NCBI RefSeq assembly: GCF_001424755.1
Contig: NZ_LMRF01000001.1
Coordinates: 854,903-918,902 of the forward strand
DNA from: Marmoricola sp. Leaf446
Lineage (GTDB): Bacteria; Actinomycetota; Actinomycetes; Propionibacteriales; Nocardioidaceae
DNA: 64,000 nt
Reading direction: 5' to 3'
Numbering within the stretch: the first letter of the stretch is position 1; each line of letters starts with the position of its first letter. This document shows, piece by piece, positions 63,045-64,000 of the stretch. Below the pieces are notes generated by a model. It did not search any database, was not told the origin of the DNA, and was given only the letters and a program-made list of their open reading frames with translations. The position numbers were made by a program, and so were the translations under genes.

Positions 63045-63899
63045 TCAGCGCTGGCCGGACAGTGACGGGCTGGCCTCGGCCACGCGCAGCGCGGTCGTAG
63101 GGCCGGTGGTCGTCACGGTGCCGTCCACCGGCTGCAGCGGCCCGCCGTTGAGCGACCACTGCGCCGTCCAGGTGACCACGACGCGGTGCTCGACGGTGAC
63201 GTGGGCGTCGGCGTAGCGGTGGACGATCTCCTTCGACGGGTACGGCGCCCCCGCCGTGCTGGTGGTGGTGCTCGTGCCGTCGCCGTGCAGCCAGGTGAAC
63301 TCGCTCGGCTCGATCTGCAACCGCACGTCCTGCCCCAGGATCGTCACGTCCCGGGTCAGCGGCTCGGCCTCGGTGAAGAAGATGGTGTCGAAGTTGACCA
63401 GCGTCTTGTCGCCCGGCTGGCTCTGCGACCGCAGCTCCGGCACCGGCACCCGCCGGAACGCCTCGAGCACCATCGCCTCGGTCACCTGCGGCGGGGCGGG
63501 TGCGGCCGCGGCGACGGCCGGGGGAGCGCCGTTGCCAGAGCACACGAACCCCAGCGGCGTCTCGCCACCGACGCCGACCTGCCACTGGCGGTACTGCACG
63601 CTGCCGGGTGGGCACGGGCTGGCGGGACACACACCAGCTCCGGTACTCGGGTTGCCGACGCCGGTGTCGCAAGGGGAGCGGTATTCATAGCGCACTTGCG
63701 GGACCACGGCTGAAGAAGGGCGAGTTTGCGCTGCTCCCGCAACATCGCTGCCCTTGATTGCCGCGCCGCCCGCCGATTCCTTCAGCAGAACGTCGAAAGC
63801 GTCGTCGCCCGGTGATACCGGATCTCGTCCGGCTTGGGAAGCACTAGGGCCGAGTGCGATCACCAAAGCAAGTAGGAGAGCACCGATGTACTGCGTCAT
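63045..63899 (-). CDS. Secreted protein, unknown, PKD-like C-terminus
   Basis: A 284-residue protein with a signal peptide (residues 1-23), a cysteine/proline-rich middle (PCDTGVGNPSTGAGVCPASP, then PCPPG) and a C-terminal half that resembles a PKD-like beta domain (FTWLHGDGTSTT, YADAHVTVEHRVVVTW). I do not recognise a family. The first 200 nt of the gene are less GC-rich than the rest of the window. It leads the lysoplasmalogenase-like gene. The remaining 100 nt to the window edge hold no gene that I can see. Confidence 0.65.
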   Translation of the reverse strand: MTQYIGALLLALVIALGPSASQAGRDPVSPGDDAFDVLLKESAGGAAIKGSDVAGAAQTRPSSAVVPQVRYEYRSPCDTGVGNPSTGAGVCPASPCPPGSVQYRQWQVGVGGETPLGFVCSGNGAPPAVAAAAPAPPQVTEAMVLEAFRRVPVPELRSQSQPGDKTLVNFDTIFFTEAEPLTRDVTILGQDVRLQIEPSEFTWLHGDGTSTTTSTAGAPYPSKEIVHRYADAHVTVEHRVVVTWTAQWSLNGGPLQPVDGTVTTTGPTTALRVAEASPSLSGQR

Positions 63900-64000
63900 G
63901 CTGTCGGATCCAGTTCTGCGACTCGCCAGCCGTCTCGAACTGGTCGGAGAACGAACGCGCGCAACCGCTTCGCTGCCCCCGGGAAGGCCGTGGGCGTTGC

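Overview
The window is dense, very GC-rich DNA with many GTG starts, 4-nt ATGA/GTGA gene overlaps and actinobacterial gene order. The combination of a recA-recX pair preceded by a DUF3046 gene, then miaB, miaA, dapF, hflX and lexA with a divergent LysM gene follows the order known from Mycobacterium tuberculosis. Gene content (MT0933-like antitoxin, PspC sensor cluster, gluABCD, DUF72, DUF4442) and composition suggest Nocardioidaceae, most likely Nocardioides or a relative. This assignment is an inference from gene content; no rRNA or tRNA gene was seen.

Layout. 1-8.9 kb: end of a GDPD gene, a SigB/SigF-type sigma factor, an acyl-CoA dehydrogenase divergent from a MerR regulator (with paired dyads between them), and a PspC envelope-stress cluster in which three small membrane or PspC genes face a PspC-histidine kinase and a LuxR-type response regulator. 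8.9-16 kb: an operon lhr - nei-type glycosylase - fused membrane/spermidine-synthase protein on the minus strand. 16-20.4 kb: two ABC exporter units (ATPase + permease, then ATPase + two permeases). 20.4-26.7 kb: a tightly coupled set of SRPBCC, MTA phosphorylase, Zn-insert epimerase, GT2, DUF2064, methyltransferase and cytochrome b561/molybdopterin oxidoreductase genes. 26.6-31.4 kb: DUF3046, secreted 5'-nucleotidase, recA, recX. 31.4-37 kb: SnoaL-like, DUF72, DUF4442 and the gluABCD glutamate ABC transporter. 37-43.2 kb: miaB, GNAT, MT0933-like antitoxin, miaA, PPOX flavoprotein, dapF. 43.2-48.3 kb: SDR, PhoD phosphatase, two acidic small proteins, gamma-glutamyltransferase. 48.4-51.9 kb: a five-gene WXG100/EspC-like cassette of unknown function. 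52-62.2 kb: hflX, DUF2207-like protein, BCCT transporter, DinG-like helicase, secreted metallopeptidase, lexA and the divergent LysM gene. 62.3-64 kb: lysoplasmalogenase-like protein and a secreted protein of unknown function.

Functional links. DNA-damage control is the strongest theme. LexA-type SOS boxes sit before recA, lexA and the LysM gene, and a second element, TTGTCGGTG-N8-(-10), matching the LexA-independent RecA-NDp/PafBC promoter type, sits before recA, the LysM gene and an ABC exporter, with a near match before lhr. Many genes start exactly 6-8 nt after a TAnnnT -10 hexamer, which points to leaderless mRNAs and helps decide start codons.

The least explained parts are the WXG100/EspC-like five-gene cassette, the epimerase/GT2/DUF2064/methyltransferase/molybdo-oxidoreductase series, and the putative damage-inducible ABC exporter promoter. 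No stretch above about 280 nt lacks a gene; the largest is the lexA-LysM regulatory region.
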